Under the pieces are notes generated by a model, which searched no databases, had not been told where the DNA came from, and saw only the letters and a list, made by a program, of their open reading frames with translations. 64,000 bases of DNA, taken from positions 23,534,001 to 23,598,000 of the forward strand of contig JAIUSX010000002.1 in the NCBI GenBank assembly GCA_026573805.1, read 5' to 3'. Origin of the DNA: Hesperophylax magnus. Taxonomy: Eukaryota; Arthropoda; Insecta; Trichoptera; Limnephilidae. Of the stretch, positions 1-11,810 are shown one piece after another. The position numbers were made by a program, and so were the translations under genes. The first letter of the stretch is position 1; each line of letters begins with the position of its first letter.

Positions 1-34
1 TGAAAAATCCGTTGCCGTCAAAATGTGTGAATTC

Positions 35-297
35 GTTCAATAGGCGACGGTCCGCAATAAGTTAACTGGCGCCATATGCCACTTTAATTTGTTCAATAGG
101 CGACGGTCCGCAATAAGTTAACTGGCGCCATATGCCAGTTTAATTTGTTCAACAGGCGACGGTCCGCAATAAGTTAACTGGCGCCATATGCCACTTTAAT
201 TTGTTCAATAGGCGACGGTCCGCAATAAGTTAACTGGCGCCATATACCACTTTAATTTGTTCAATAGGTGACGGTTCGCAACAAGTTAACTGGCGCC
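35..297. repeat. 56-bp satellite, about 4.7 copies
   Basis: Units start at 35, 91, 147, 203 and 259, an exact 56-base period, with only a few substitutions in the last copies. Each unit carries three palindromic hexamers almost side by side: GTTAAC, GGCGCC and CATATG. The array begins abruptly at 35 and decays after 290. Sequence 1-34 does not match the unit, so the array does not continue leftwards in this phase. No coding role is visible. Confidence 0.95.
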
Positions 298-1126
298 TAG
301 CAGTATCGGTGGCAAAAGCGGTTCATTCTAATCTTTGCATATGTCACTTTAAAACGTAATCGACGTATTAAACTTCTCATAAATCTTACGCACTTAGTAG
401 GTTATTCATATTGTACTGCCAATTTAGCATAATTAACAATGGCAACGTGTAATAAAGAACTATTCATAAGTAAAAGTCTGGATGACCAAATATGAAACGC
501 AATTATAAAGTAATAGCCAATGAAATATAACCATTGTAAGTACCTATTTTCCAAGTAAGAGGATGAAATAAAAGTTACAGCAGCACATTGTAAAGAAAAT
601 ACATTTATTTAGAAGAAAGTCCAGTGCAGCAGAATCTATTAGATAAATAGTTTTTCGGTGATTGGATAAAACACATTTAAAAAATAGCTTATTGATTTAC
701 CAAGAATAAGATTTCCTCGGAATTAGGGAAAATATTGCTTGAAGGATGTACGCGCAGGCTCATCATGAAGACTATTAAGTTACTTGCACACACAGGTATG
801 TCTGGTCAAATGTGTTATAATTACAAAAACACTTGCACATATAAAACTCCAAAACTGTATACAGTGTACTGTATGTATCTTTTCCAACGAAGAGATAATG
901 GAAATTATCTTATTAACATTTAAACTTACCGTAAATATTTCAACAAGTTTATAAATTTCTCACCCGAGTATATTTTCAGGTGTAATAGTACCGTGGAGCC
1001 AAAATATCCTAATTAACAAAGACATTTTGCCAGCATGTAAGATTGCTGTAAATTGTCATTTTTGTGGGGTGGAGAAGCTCAATAAATATATCCAGATAGC
1101 ATTTAAATAAGAAAAGGTGTACATAC
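298..1126. other. AT-rich sequence without a recognised gene
   Basis: No conserved coding segment was recognised. One stretch on the minus strand, 1008 down to 930, is bounded by a good acceptor (TTAATTAG) and donor (CG/GTAAGT) and is open in one frame. It does not join in frame to the candidate exon at 1127-1207, so it is only a weak exon candidate. Confidence 0.4.
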
Positions 1127-1207
1127 CGTGGGAAAGTTCCGCTGGTTATTTGCAAATTCTTCGTATCCCTCCGTCCCCGGGGGAGGACAGTCATCCGATA
1201 TGTCCAT
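1127..1207 (-). CDS. candidate first coding exon of an unknown minus-strand gene
   Basis: Reading down from 1207, an ATG in a good context (GAAGATGG) opens 27 codons with an ordinary protein composition (MDISDDCPPPGTEGYEEF and so on). It ends exactly at a consensus donor, ACG/GTATGT. This piece is more GC-rich than its surroundings. The protein is not recognised. The rest of the gene would lie towards position 1 or beyond the window. The nearest good exon-like piece (1008-930) has an incompatible phase, so this may be chance. Confidence 0.3.
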
Positions 1208-3069
1208 CTTCAATTCCGCACTGTCGCCGGTTCAACTTTAGCAAACACTACACCCTTTAAAATGCAATAAGGCATTCATTTTACCCATAAACAATAGCAC
1301 GTATAATTTATATTGTGTTATAAAATAAGGCACACTGATATTCCAAAATATTATACAACAGGTAAATGATTTAGTAAATAATATATGTCGCAAACCTGCA
1401 ATTAATTCTTCATGGCAATGATTTTCTCAGCATCGGAGTGGGAGTAACTGCAATGGAATAAATAAAATAAACTTAATTCAATACATGTGTGTGAATTAAG
1501 CAACTGATTTTTTATGTGTCTCAAAATTCCTCTGTTTAATATTTGGTATATTTCCTTGACAATTTAATGATTTCCTTAATAATGCTAGTTCTAAATATTA
1601 ATACATTTAAACTCAAAAAATGTTATATTGAGAAAATTCTTTCTTATCATAAAACATCAACAGTTTTTATTATTAATGAATTTAGGTTGATAATTAATAA
1701 TAAAAAAAATATTATAAAAATGAATTTAAAATTTAATATTTGGCATTATATAATGAAGTATATAATGTAAAATGTATATAAATATCTTGAAATTGATAAA
1801 TTTTACTGTAAATATAAATGTATATTAAAAATACAGACACACCAGTAAAATAGATAATATGCTTACCAAGAAACCACTTTGAAAACTTTTAAACTCAAAT
1901 TTAATTACTAAAATCAAATAGATTCAAAAACTTACCTAGAATATTGGTTGCGTTACGTAAATATTATTCTATAAAACCAAAAATAATTCTTAGGTCTAGA
2001 TACCCTCAAACAGACGGACCGCGGGGAGAAACGGCTACCCTGTCAATATCTATTACAGCAAATAATCTGCTGTTGGTATGTTTTGAGCAATACACAGCAA
2101 TAATACTCACAAAAGCAGATGAATCTCCCCTGGGATCATCTGCTTGGTTGAATAATATACTGTTTTAGACTTGCTTTTATAGTAGTTGACATGACTGATC
2201 AAAATAAAATCTAATAATCACAAAATCAAAAAATATTTTTATACAGGCCTGTTCCGTGGTTTGATTCCTCGCTTTCGTATAACACAACTCAAAGATGTAG
2301 AATTTGTCTATTAAGTTTATATCTAGAAAGATATACATGTCCGCGGGAATATTGCATTATTTTGAAGGGTGGTTGAACACATAAAATCACAAGCTCGTCC
2401 TGCTTGGGTTCGCTTCACTCAGAGTTTATACTTATTATTCACAGAGTTTCCGGTGTTGTACACGAATTTGAGAAAGGGATTCAAGATTTTAAGGTACACA
2501 AACTAAATTTAAAAATATATAGTTGCAACTTCATTTTCCATCGATAATGTTACGTGCAAATTTCCAAATGGAATGAGCAGATTTGCAATCAGATAATATG
2601 TAACTCGAGGAAAATATTAAGTGTTTCTTTCTAAAGAAAACAACCGAATAATGAGCTAGCCCAATTTATGTGTGTACGTGTTCCCAAATAGTAAAAATGA
2701 GTTATTTCTTCTGCAATATTTCTGACGAGTTTCTTGAATAATCCATTTGGATTGCCGCATCAAACCACCTCCGTTAAACCTTAGGTGTATTGGTCTCACG
2801 AAAACTAATACAAAAGTCTCATTCTAAATATTGTATGATTAAACGTTAGATATTGTGTGCGGGGGTCTGTGTCAATGTTTTGTGAGTTGGTCAGAGAACT
2901 CCAAAGGTTGGTTACCTCTGGTTTAAAACCACCCTTGTGATGATTTTTGACAAAAACGGCACTAAAGGAATGATTAAAATAATTTTAATTTTAATCCATG
3001 CGTTCGCTTGCCTGTGACACGTGATGAATTAAAATTGCAAAAATTCACTTCGACGATGGACAGTAAGTA
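1208..3069. other. AT-rich intergenic sequence
   Basis: No gene was recognised. A 10-bp stem (AAGCAGATGA with its complement) lies near 2116-2148. Around 2925-2990 there is a degraded copy of the LINE/SINE 3' tail also found at 17264, 23800, 29248 and 62577. Confidence 0.5.
2925..2990 (+). repeat. degraded LINE/SINE 3' tail copy
   Basis: It contains a diverged version of the core CACAAAAACGGCGCT preceded by a TGAGGTGATTTTT-like stretch. Better copies occur at 17264, 23800, 29248 and 62577. It is followed by AT-rich sequence rather than a clean ATT repeat. Confidence 0.5.
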
Positions 3070-4240
3070 CAGTTGAACTTGGTTATAACGATCACGGCTA
3101 TAGTGAGTTCACGGCTATAATGAGCAATTACAAAACTATATTTTAATTCAGCCTTATCTTCATATAATTGACTGTCATAATAAAGTGGATTCACTGATAT
3201 AACGAGTAAATAATTTTGTCAACACAATTTCTGAATACATGAACGGGTCGTTGGGTCTGAAAAAATAGCTCGTTATTTTTCAAGAATTTCCTATCCTGTT
3301 AAGGGACGTATACATATTTTTATGGCTATCCATCGGGCACAATATAAATTGTCATAAAATCTGCGACAATCATGCGAAATTTGAGTTTCTCAAATTTTTG
3401 TTTTTATGTCTTCTTTTGTATTAAAACTCATCGTTAATTTTGTTTTAAAAACCAATAAATATGTATGTAAAGGTACCTAGTAAATTTATGATAGTGATGC
3501 ACAACTTTTCAGCAGAGGATTTTTTTTGTTTTTCTTTAGGGGGGTTTTCGTTGATAGCGATATTCAAGAGTTAAGGTTTCTGTTGATTTTTTGGATTTCG
3601 TGTTAAGCAACCGGTTCTCAAATTGTGTTCTCAGCCAGGGTTTTCAAGAATTATACCAAACATTTAGATTTTTCTCTATAGCCATGTGAGCCGTACGAAA
3701 TTGTCAAGCGGGATGCAAGAATGGGGCCACGGGTGTGCATCACTGGATAGTGACAAGTAAAATTTTGCAGCCGAAAACCAAAACAATCCAGCAAGCTAGT
3801 TATTTATGACAACTGCGATTTTACAAGCGGTAGGTACAGTACGCACAAGGTAGTAATAATAAAAAAGACAATTTAGTGATATTTTTCTTGGAAGCCTTGA
3901 ACCAGGTGATGATAGTTATAATGTGGTGATTGTTTTGAAGTGGAAATTCAGAAGCATAAAAGCAAAATCTTTAAAACAATAATTGATAGTAAATTTGAGT
4001 ATTAAAGTGTATTTTTCTAATTATTTTTTTAATAATTAATACCTACTTCTATTTTGAAAATATACTGTACTTTTGCAAATATATTGATAGTAGAGGAAGG
4101 TAGGTAGATATGACTTAAAATACCTATTTTGGAAATAACGATTAACGGCTATAAAATACCTATTTTGGAAATAAAGATTAACGGCTATAAGGAGCAATTT
4201 TAGTCAGTCCCCTCGTGCTCGTTATAACCAAGTTTGACTG
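3070..4240. mobile_element. non-autonomous pogo/Tigger-like DNA transposon, 1.17 kb
   Basis: The left end CAGTTGAACTTGGTTATAAC is matched at the right end by the inverted form of CAGTCAAACTTGGTTATAAC. The left side is preceded by TA but the right side is not followed by TA, so one target-site copy has decayed. The interior contains repeated 'cacggctata' and 'taacggctata' motifs and no transposase. A sister copy with intact TA flanks lies at 34675-36060, in an intron of FAF2, and shares long internal stretches. Assignment to the pogo/Tigger group rests on the CAGT start, the TA target and the style of the ends. Confidence 0.8.
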
Positions 4241-6514
4241 CAACTAAAAATGGTTGCATAAGTTTTATTTGGTAAACACTAGTGATAGTTGAATAAATTG
4301 CTGTTCATAGTGCATCAATTATATAAAACATATCATAAATAGCGATTGTAAGGTGGGCCACGATGCCCATTTTTATTGTTCACGCACAAAGGTTAAGAAA
4401 CAATTATAATTTTGTAATATGTTCTTAATATGTAAATTTGAATAATTATATTGTATGTTATAAAATAAATAATAAAATTCATATACATGGCAGACATTTA
4501 TTTGCTTTTTAATTATTGTTAATTTTATACCTTAACGTAATTATTTTTTTTTAACTTAAATGTAATATTTTTGACAGAATGCTCCTCCTGACGATATACC
4601 CCACCCCAGCACAAAAACATTTTGTGCAAAACACAAGTGTTGTTTTATTCATACCTGTACAATTGAATGGGCGTGCTATTTCTGTTTAGGTTTACAAAAT
4701 ATTAACTTCACTTTCTGGCATTTGTAATGCGCAATTACTAACTCTGTGCATAAATATTTGCATACAGTATAATGTGAGCAAATAAATTCTCATGAAGGTA
4801 AAAATTTCTAGACATTTTTGCACCCCGAAAGAAGTATTGCTTATTATGCCGAATTTACCCGAGATTTGCATTTCGATAGGATATTTTGGATTTTCTGCAG
4901 CCGACCAACCATGAAAATCGAACAAAAATTCAATCAAAGTAAATCTTCGGGGCCAACACATTCATCAGTAACTCGTCGATTACCTTATGAACCATTTAAC
5001 GAAATCATAATGTATTGGAATTAGCCGTATCGCGTGGATATGATTTCCTCGACGTGCAAAGTTGATGGACTATATAATATTGTATTGTAATGCCAAATAT
5101 TTAGAGATTACTGGCAGGAATGTTTTTAAAAAACATGTACAACGACCGCTTTTGGAAAACGTTCGTAAATAATGTAAGAAACTGACCTTCAGAAAATCCC
5201 AAGCGTTGTTTCCTTTCGTGTAAGTGTGATTTCCGTAGCCGGTGAGAAGTTCTGTTAACCGAATATTTTTCTCAGATATTGTGATATTGCGTTAAAATAT
5301 TCTCAATTCACTTTAAAAGCAAATTTACGCTGATGGTATAGTATTCTTTTTTCATTAGACGAAATGAACAACGATATGTATATGACATCATAAATCAACT
5401 ATCTATAGATTGATAACTCCGCCCTCTTTCCATACGTTTGCTTTCGTCAAGTTTTAACCATAGATCTGGCAAATTTGAATACACCACGCATCGCCGACGT
5501 CACAGCACACCATCGACAAAGGATAGAGGAAATTTTAAAAAAAGGCGCAACCATAGACAATTTAATTCTGCTTCGGAACCTACCTAAAACCCAATTCATT
5601 AGCCTAAAACATAAGTAAAATGTCACCCAAGACCACAAGGTCCCATCTGACAAAGCCCTGTCCTAAGAAAGAAATGACCTTTAAAGTAACTTCCTTTACA
5701 GCTCATTTTCTCAGGACAGCGTTTTATCAGAAGGAAGCTGAAAAGCAAACTCATAATTACATGTACAATAATTTTATTTTTTAAATATAAACATGAAATA
5801 CAATAATATAAGCACAAAACACATTTAAAAGGTGAAATTACTGTATCAATATAAAACTAGCTGTTGGAAATGATAGTTATTTTCTTTCAACATCCAACGG
5901 CAATTGAAAAAAATATTGTCAATAAGGCAGTCAACGATTCAACCTACTGTTTTAGCGTCTAATTACATTATTATTATTTTTGTTTCCCTCCTACTTATCT
6001 TATTACTTAAATATTTATACCTTTCATATATAAATAGTAAGTTTATAATACTTTTTAGTTTAAAAAACTTTATATGCCTTTTAGATATTTTTAACTTAGG
6101 AATAGTACACAACATAAAGAATGTAACAGTGTAAACAGAAAAGTAAATTTAACAATAGGTTATTGTTTTAACAATACATATTGGCACCTGATAAATAAAT
6201 AGGGTATAATAATAACAAATAAAAACACCAAATACAAGAGTAAAATTTAAAGAAGGTGTTGAGAGAATATTCATTATGATGTCAAGTATGTAATAAAAAA
6301 GTAGAACTATATATAAACTAGACATATGGAATAAACTAATTCGACTATTTTTTTATTAACACTAGTCGGTGACTGAAAATGGGCTGCAGACTAATACAGC
6401 CAAACTGAATAATGTAAACTCCGCATCAGAGAATATTTGGCTTAAAATTACAAACGATAACAATATTTCACTTGTATATTTATTTTTTCGTTATTATTCT
6501 ACTACTCGTATAGA
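4241..6514. other. intergenic sequence, no gene recognised
   Basis: Short open frames here (for example near 4818-5024 and 5447-5653) have no recognisable motif, start context or splice sites. A short phrase CGCATCGCC(G/T)ACGTCACA occurs here near 5487 and again near 8123, suggesting small dispersed repeat remnants. Confidence 0.4.
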
Positions 6515-6788
6515 GATGTCAATAGAAAATGAATTGGCAAGGATACACCACAACCATACAATGGACCTGATTTAATGAGGAGCATGGCAGTACTACGATA
6601 TTTAAAAGACGCTTATAGGAACAAATTGTGGTCCTAATTGGTTTTAAATTATTAAAATAAATTAGTTATGACAACCATTTCTTCCTATATTTAGCATATT
6701 TTAAATGTTGCAGTACTGCCATTTTCTTCATGGAGTCAGGTCCATTGTATGGTAGTGTATCCTTGCCAATTAATTTTCTATTGACATC
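6515..6788. repeat. diverged inverted duplication, arms about 115 bp
   Basis: The segment starting GATGTCAATAGAAAAT at 6515 on the + strand reappears on the minus strand starting at 6788, with roughly 85% similarity over about 115 bases and a spacer of about 45 bases. Both arms can be read as the end of a related protein with shared residues (NGPD, MAVL, YRKK/YRNK) followed by a stop. The minus arm lies just downstream of the exon unit at 6806-7489, and a one-base shift would make it the tail of that gene. Confidence 0.75.
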
Positions 6789-6805
6789 GGTACACCATGC
6801 ATTGA

Positions 6806-7489
6806 TTATAAATGGTACAGTAATTTTGATAATGAATTGAATAAAAATTTTTTATGTTCGTTACAATTAAGCCAATCAAAACATATATATTTGGCAATGG
6901 TTTCTTCAATAACAGGCACAAGATATAAATTTTCGCAATTATAATTCAGTACATACTCGACGACATAATGAATTTCAAGAGCGTTGATAGCAAATTTCTT
7001 AGTGGGATCATATGGGTCACCTATGCAAGATATTTTACATCTATGTTCTGCCATCCCCTGTGCAGCGAGAGCAACGCTGCTGGTTGCAGAGAAGACATGA
7101 CTGGGTCCTGCACTCATTTCTGGAAAAAAATATATCATAGTTCTTGAAGAAATTGAAGTAAAGATTGACATATTAGAGGAACAAAACTAACAATACTATT
7201 CCCTTTTAAGTAATATAAAACAGATATGTACCTCCATGTTCTACTGCCATCCCCTGTGCAGCAGGAGCGACACTGCTGGTTGCAAAGAAGACATGACTGG
7301 GTCCTGCACTTATTTCTGGAAAAAATATATCATAGTTCTTGAGAAATTGAAGTAAAGATTGACATATTAGACGAACAAAACTATTCCCTTTTAAGTAATA
7401 TAAAACAGATATGTAGGTACCTTCATTTTCTACTAGCATCCCCTGTGCAGCAACGGGTACGCTGCTGGTTGAGATGTTACGCTCTGAAA
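6806..7489 (-). CDS. unrecognised minus-strand gene fragment with a triplicated exon
   Basis: Reading downwards there are three successive exon-like units. Unit A (about 7483-7422) is flanked by TTATTTCAG and GAAG/GTACCT. Unit B (about 7316-7233) is flanked by TTTCCAG and GGAG/GTACAT. Unit C starts near 7121 after TTTCCAG and stays open to a stop at 6806. A, B and C all share the peptide core TSSV-x4-AAQGM, and B and C share SAGPSHVF. All junctions are phase 1, so A, B and C join in frame. The introns are also duplicated, so the unit of about 190 bases arose by tandem exon duplication. Unit C continues into about 77 unrecognised residues. Upstream exons were not found. The reading frame of a possible further C-terminus (6788 down to about 6671) is shifted by one base, so this may be a pseudogene or part of an old mobile element. 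Function unknown. Confidence 0.5.
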
Positions 7490-9109
7490 TAAATATAATT
7501 ATTAGATTGGTAAAATTTCGATCGCGCTGGCCTCGCTTATTATGAATATTTTTTAGATAAAACCTTTAGATTCACCTTAATTACTGTACGACACAACTTT
7601 TAACCTTCGGGGCGGTGGAAAATATTGCAATAAAAATTTCAATTACGTAAAATTAAAATTAGCTTTCTTAAAATTATTTTACCATTAGATTAACCGAATT
7701 AACAAAAACATATTATTATAGGCTGATGCAGTATAGAATACCTTTTAGGATGTAGTCATGATACGTGCTGAACACCATTCTCGAAATGGACTCTCAGAGG
7801 TTATGGTTGGAAACTTGTGTCGAATAGTCTCTGTCCGTACATCCTTTCACACAATACGTTTTAAGGACTTTATCGGTAGGCACATAAATGTTATTTATCA
7901 CACATAAATCAACTGTTTCACACAACCAGATATTTGACAATTTTATGATGACAAACAACGGCGTCTGTCAAACTTTTCTTACAGTTTTTTAGAGGAAGTG
8001 AAATGGCGGGAAGCATGAGTCGGCCACCTAGCGGCGAGAACACGCATTACACCGTTTGCGAACCCTCTCTTTCTGGCGCACGAGTCTTATGGTAAAGTGA
8101 GCGAGAAACAAAAAAAATACGCATCGCCTACGTCACAAACATAGATTTTTACCATGTCTATAATTTGTGTTGACGTTTTTAAGCGGAGTTATACCCCCCT
8201 GTATGACATGACGCCATTAACAAAGGTTAGGTTAGGAAAGGATTTTTTTGTTGTTTCTCTATGGTTAACATTGTGTTATCGATTGTCTCTGGCAATTTTT
8301 GAAGCCACGATAATAAATAATTAGTGTACTGGAGAGTGGTATATTTATGGTGTACTGGTGGACTGCAGCAGACCGGCCGGTTTTCCCAAGGACTTTATAA
8401 AAAAACACTCAATGGGCCCGGGGATCGACAATGCCTTGAATAAACTACAACATCAGTCGTACGAAGAATGCAAGTCGAAATAATCAGAACCTGCGCAAAA
8501 AAAAGAAAGGTAACAGTTTTCAGCGAAGTCCATCGTGGGACTTTTTTACGCAAGGTCTGGTTTCTTACCGGACTGTCAGGCGTTCACTCGTCTTTTACGT
8601 GTTCGTTTTGCGGTGAGAAAATTATAAAACAACTGTAAATGGGTCAAACTAAATACGGTAACTAAATATTCTATTTTGTAAATAAGACCAACTTTTTATG
8701 CCTGGTTTTTGGATTTTCAGTTACGGCTGTTAGGCAGCTAGTAATTTGCGCGGAATTGTGAAAAGGACTACTTATTCGTATCACTAAAATAGTGAAACTG
8801 TAATTTGAATTGCATGTAGACTGTCGGATTCATTTATTGACATATCACTGAAAGAGAGTAACGCCCACTCTCTCACCGCCACTTTCCGGCTCCGAGAAAT
8901 TTAGTTTGTACCACTCGCCCACGGGCATATCAATTGTTTCTTTGATATGTGACATATGTGTTAGATACCTACTGTTGTTTACTGACTTAAATTCTAAATT
9001 AAACGCTTACCTAAAACATGGATTTTATCATGAATCTATTAGTGCAAAACATGAAACTGCGGGGTGAGGGTGAAGATGTATGAAAAATGCCGTTTACTTA
9101 TAGACATTC
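7490..9109. other. intergenic sequence, no gene recognised
   Basis: No exon with both splice sites and sensible coding content was found on either strand. This is where the upstream exons of the 6806-7489 unit would be expected. The stretch includes a short TTAGG-like run near 8225. Confidence 0.4.
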
Positions 9110-9310
9110 AAATTAATAGACGAGCCAGTCAGGGAAAAGGGAACAATCCAACTTGCGCGGAGTGTGGGAGATCACTTTCAGTTATTTGTAAATAAATGAA
9201 TTTGACAGTAAGCAGGCAACTCGCATTGTAATATCAGCATTCGGTCCTCGAAAATAAAATCTGCTTACGAATTACCAGTTCGCAAATCGCTGGCTACGTA
9301 AAAACTTAAT
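9110..9310 (+). repeat. dispersed repeat, second copy near 48600-48820
   Basis: Shared pieces in the same order and orientation are 'attaatagacgag', 'aaatgaatttgacagtaa' versus 'aaatcaatctgacagtaa', 'ctcgcatt(g/a)taatatca' and 'aaaataaaatctgctt'. The two copies are clearly diverged. No coding content and no terminal repeats were seen, so the type of element is unknown. Confidence 0.6.
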
Positions 9311-9483
9311 GATTTAACCCAAATTGGGTTACACTATTTTACAAATGTGTTAAGGATTCCTTCATAACCTTCTCCTTCAACAAATTCACAACATTCTCTA
9401 TTTTCCTGACATGATATTCACCTGACAAAAATACATGCTAAGGTGCCATAAGACTCTTATAACGGGGTTTGCTCGACGCTCAC

Positions 9484-9775
9484 ATTTTAATTATTTCTGA
9501 TGAACGCATTACTAAAATCTCAAATGTTTCTGGAGGAATTCCTGCTGATGTAAGTTGATCCCTGCTGATATTTAAGATTAATAAAAACAGGATATTACCA
9601 TACAAATATTTTATGTAAAACGGTTTGAAAATTTTATAATATAGTTTTTCAACTATAAAATTAGCTGTAAGCACAAGATTTTATTTTTCTAAACGATGAA
9701 TGTTTAACTTCCCAAGAGATCCCTCTAGAAACATTTGAGATTTTAGTAATACGTTCATCGAAAATAATTAAAATA
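9484..9775. mobile_element. MITE-like element with about 50-bp inverted arms
   Basis: The arms 9484-9537 and 9719-9775 are inverted copies. Both contain ATTACTAAAATCTCAAATGT in opposite orientation, with about 90% identity. The centre is about 180 bases of AT-rich sequence. No protein is encoded, and an open frame that crosses the left arm is a by-product. Target-site duplications were not clear, so the superfamily is undecided. Confidence 0.75.
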
Positions 9776-10929
9776 AACCTCACGGAAAGATCGATTTTCT
9801 AGGCCTGTTGAGGCAAAGTCGACCATACATCCGTCCATTACGCCGATCCGCGCACAGAATATGGTTTTCACTCGACTTCATCACTTATATCGTTAAGATT
9901 TCCACTTTATTTTAGGGATTTGATGGGGTTAATTCAGAGCAGGTCTGTCCAATACACAAGGGCCGTGTGTCGCATATTTGTGTGCACGACTGCTTCAATT
10001 GCGTCGTTAAGATTCTGGCTTTAGTTTAGGGTATTGGCTCGTCTTAAGAGTTCTGCCAAGCGCGAATGTCGTCTTGATGAAGATCACCTCAATCATATTT
10101 TTTCAGTTGCCCTATAAACAATTCATATAAAAATTTCATCCCTGACCTGATCAGATGGGATGAATATATTTTGCACCCCTGTTGTTCTCTTTTTCGTTTC
10201 CTTAAAATTAACGGCATTCATTTGGGTATTCATTTTTCCTCTAGTAGTTACTTAGTTTGTATAGTTTCGCGTATTTATTTTATTTCTTATGTGTATTTTA
10301 CATGTACAATAAATTATATCAACTAATTTATTAATTATTGCTTCAACATAAATAATCACAACCGTGAGGTTTCCGAAACAAAAATTGTTTTACTATTTTG
10401 TATTTAGTGTGTTTAGAGATACATCATGTTATATCGGTATTTATATTTAAATTACCACAAAATCTTAACACACAAAATTCCACAACCACCTCTACTTGAC
10501 ACTGGCTAGAATATTCCTTTGGAGTGAAAAACCATTTTAAAAATTTGGACATTCAATCAATTTTATACCACATTGATTACAAATAATTTCAAGAGTTTGT
10601 CTTGCAAGATGGCTGCCAGGCGATTTCCCCTCACCCTAGATTTGACTTCAATATAATTCATATAAAATCGAACTAATGCCCCATTCAGAGAGAGCGATTT
10701 TAGTTGAACGACTTTTATTGAACGACAAAAATTGAACAAGAATTCATTCAGACGTTTCAGTTTAACTCGAACCGATATTTTTAATCAAGAGGGTCTCAAG
10801 GCAAGTTAACGCTGCATGCGTCCCTATAATTTCGGAACTTTTACGGAACGAACTTGGCAATATGAAAAAACGCAAAAAAACGTCGTATGTGGGCCAGAAA
10901 ATGGATTATAAGGAGAAACGAATTGGGCG
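9776..10929. other. intergenic sequence, no gene recognised
   Basis: No gene was recognised. The last 250 bases contain repeated 'ttgaacgac' words. They may belong to the border of the Harbinger fragment that follows. Confidence 0.35.
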
Positions 10930-11190
10930 CTTCTAACACTGAGAGAGATGGCGTTAGAAGATACTGAAGGCTATCGAAAATCATTTGCGAATTTTCGAAC
11001 AAATCCAAAAATTGGACACAGTTATGCGCGCGGCTCTTCAGGCAAAAATTAAGTTACAAATTACGCTGAGATACCTGGCAACGGGGAATACTTTTTCAAG
11101 TCTAGCTTATATGTGCAGAGTTCCAAAAGAAGTGTTCGTTGCAATAGTTGAAGCCCTAAATTTTGTTATAAAGGTAAAAAATAATTATTT
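10930..11190 (+). pseudogene. PIF/Harbinger transposase (HARBI1-like) N-terminal fragment
   Basis: One frame from about 10940 gives REMALEDTEGYRKSFANF. After a frame break, a second frame from 10985 continues with MRAALQAKIKLQITLRYLAT and then GNTFSSLAYMCRVPKEVFVAIVEAL. This is the characteristic N-terminal helix region of HARBI1-type proteins (the 'LR(F/Y)LATG-S--SL-Y-FRV-K' pattern), which precedes the DDE nuclease domain. The DDE domain itself is absent: the frame runs into AT-rich sequence after 11160, possibly an intron or a truncation. The frameshift and missing catalytic part mark it as a dead copy. Confidence 0.75.
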
Positions 11191-11409
11191 TAATATTTAA
11201 ATTTATATTTTTTGAAACATTCAGAGACGTGCTATTTAATAATAATAACTACTAAGTTATAGTAACATTTCAAAAATAATATTATTAATTGCAGTGTCAC
11301 GGGCATTCGTATTTTTGTATGGCTTTGGTAAAGATCCATAAACCTAAACATCATATCATCCGACCACTTAATACATTTTTATTGAAGTAGATGCCATGAT
11401 GCACATGAT

Positions 11410-11600
11410 GGTAGGACCTAGGTACTAGAGGTGAGTCCTGTGAGTACTTTCCGATATTGGGTACAATGAGTACACGTACAAAAAAATACCTGGTAAAAAT
11501 ACCCGGTACAAAATACTTCCAAATATTTTATACCTACTTTGAGTATCTGGGTACTGGGGACGGAGAGTGACGGGGACCTGAGGCGTGCTGAGGTACAGTG
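11410..11600 (+). repeat. hAT-like terminal repeat rich in TACCCGGTAC words
   Basis: It starts near CTAGAGGTGAG and contains several TACC(C/T)GGTA and GGTACAA words, then a stretch that recurs at about 14310-14380 (ATATTTTATACCTAC, GGGGACGG-GAGT-ACGGG, GGCGTGCT). A related segment lies in inverse orientation at 15690-15812. Such GAGGTG ends with repeated subterminal TACCCGGTAC are typical of insect hAT elements. No transposase of that family was seen. Confidence 0.5.
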
Positions 11601-11810
11601 CTACAACTATGTCTAGAAATGTATTAAATTGGAACTAAATTTTTCATTACTATGGCAACACCGAATTAGTTGCTTTGTCTATGACGTTTCGTATGTCTGT
11701 CATGTTATGGTCATGTTGCTCCGATTTACTGTCTTAAATCCGTGTATGATCCGCTCATTTAATAATTATTTTTTCATTGTTTGCCTGTATATTGTTTGAA
11801 TTTAATTAAA

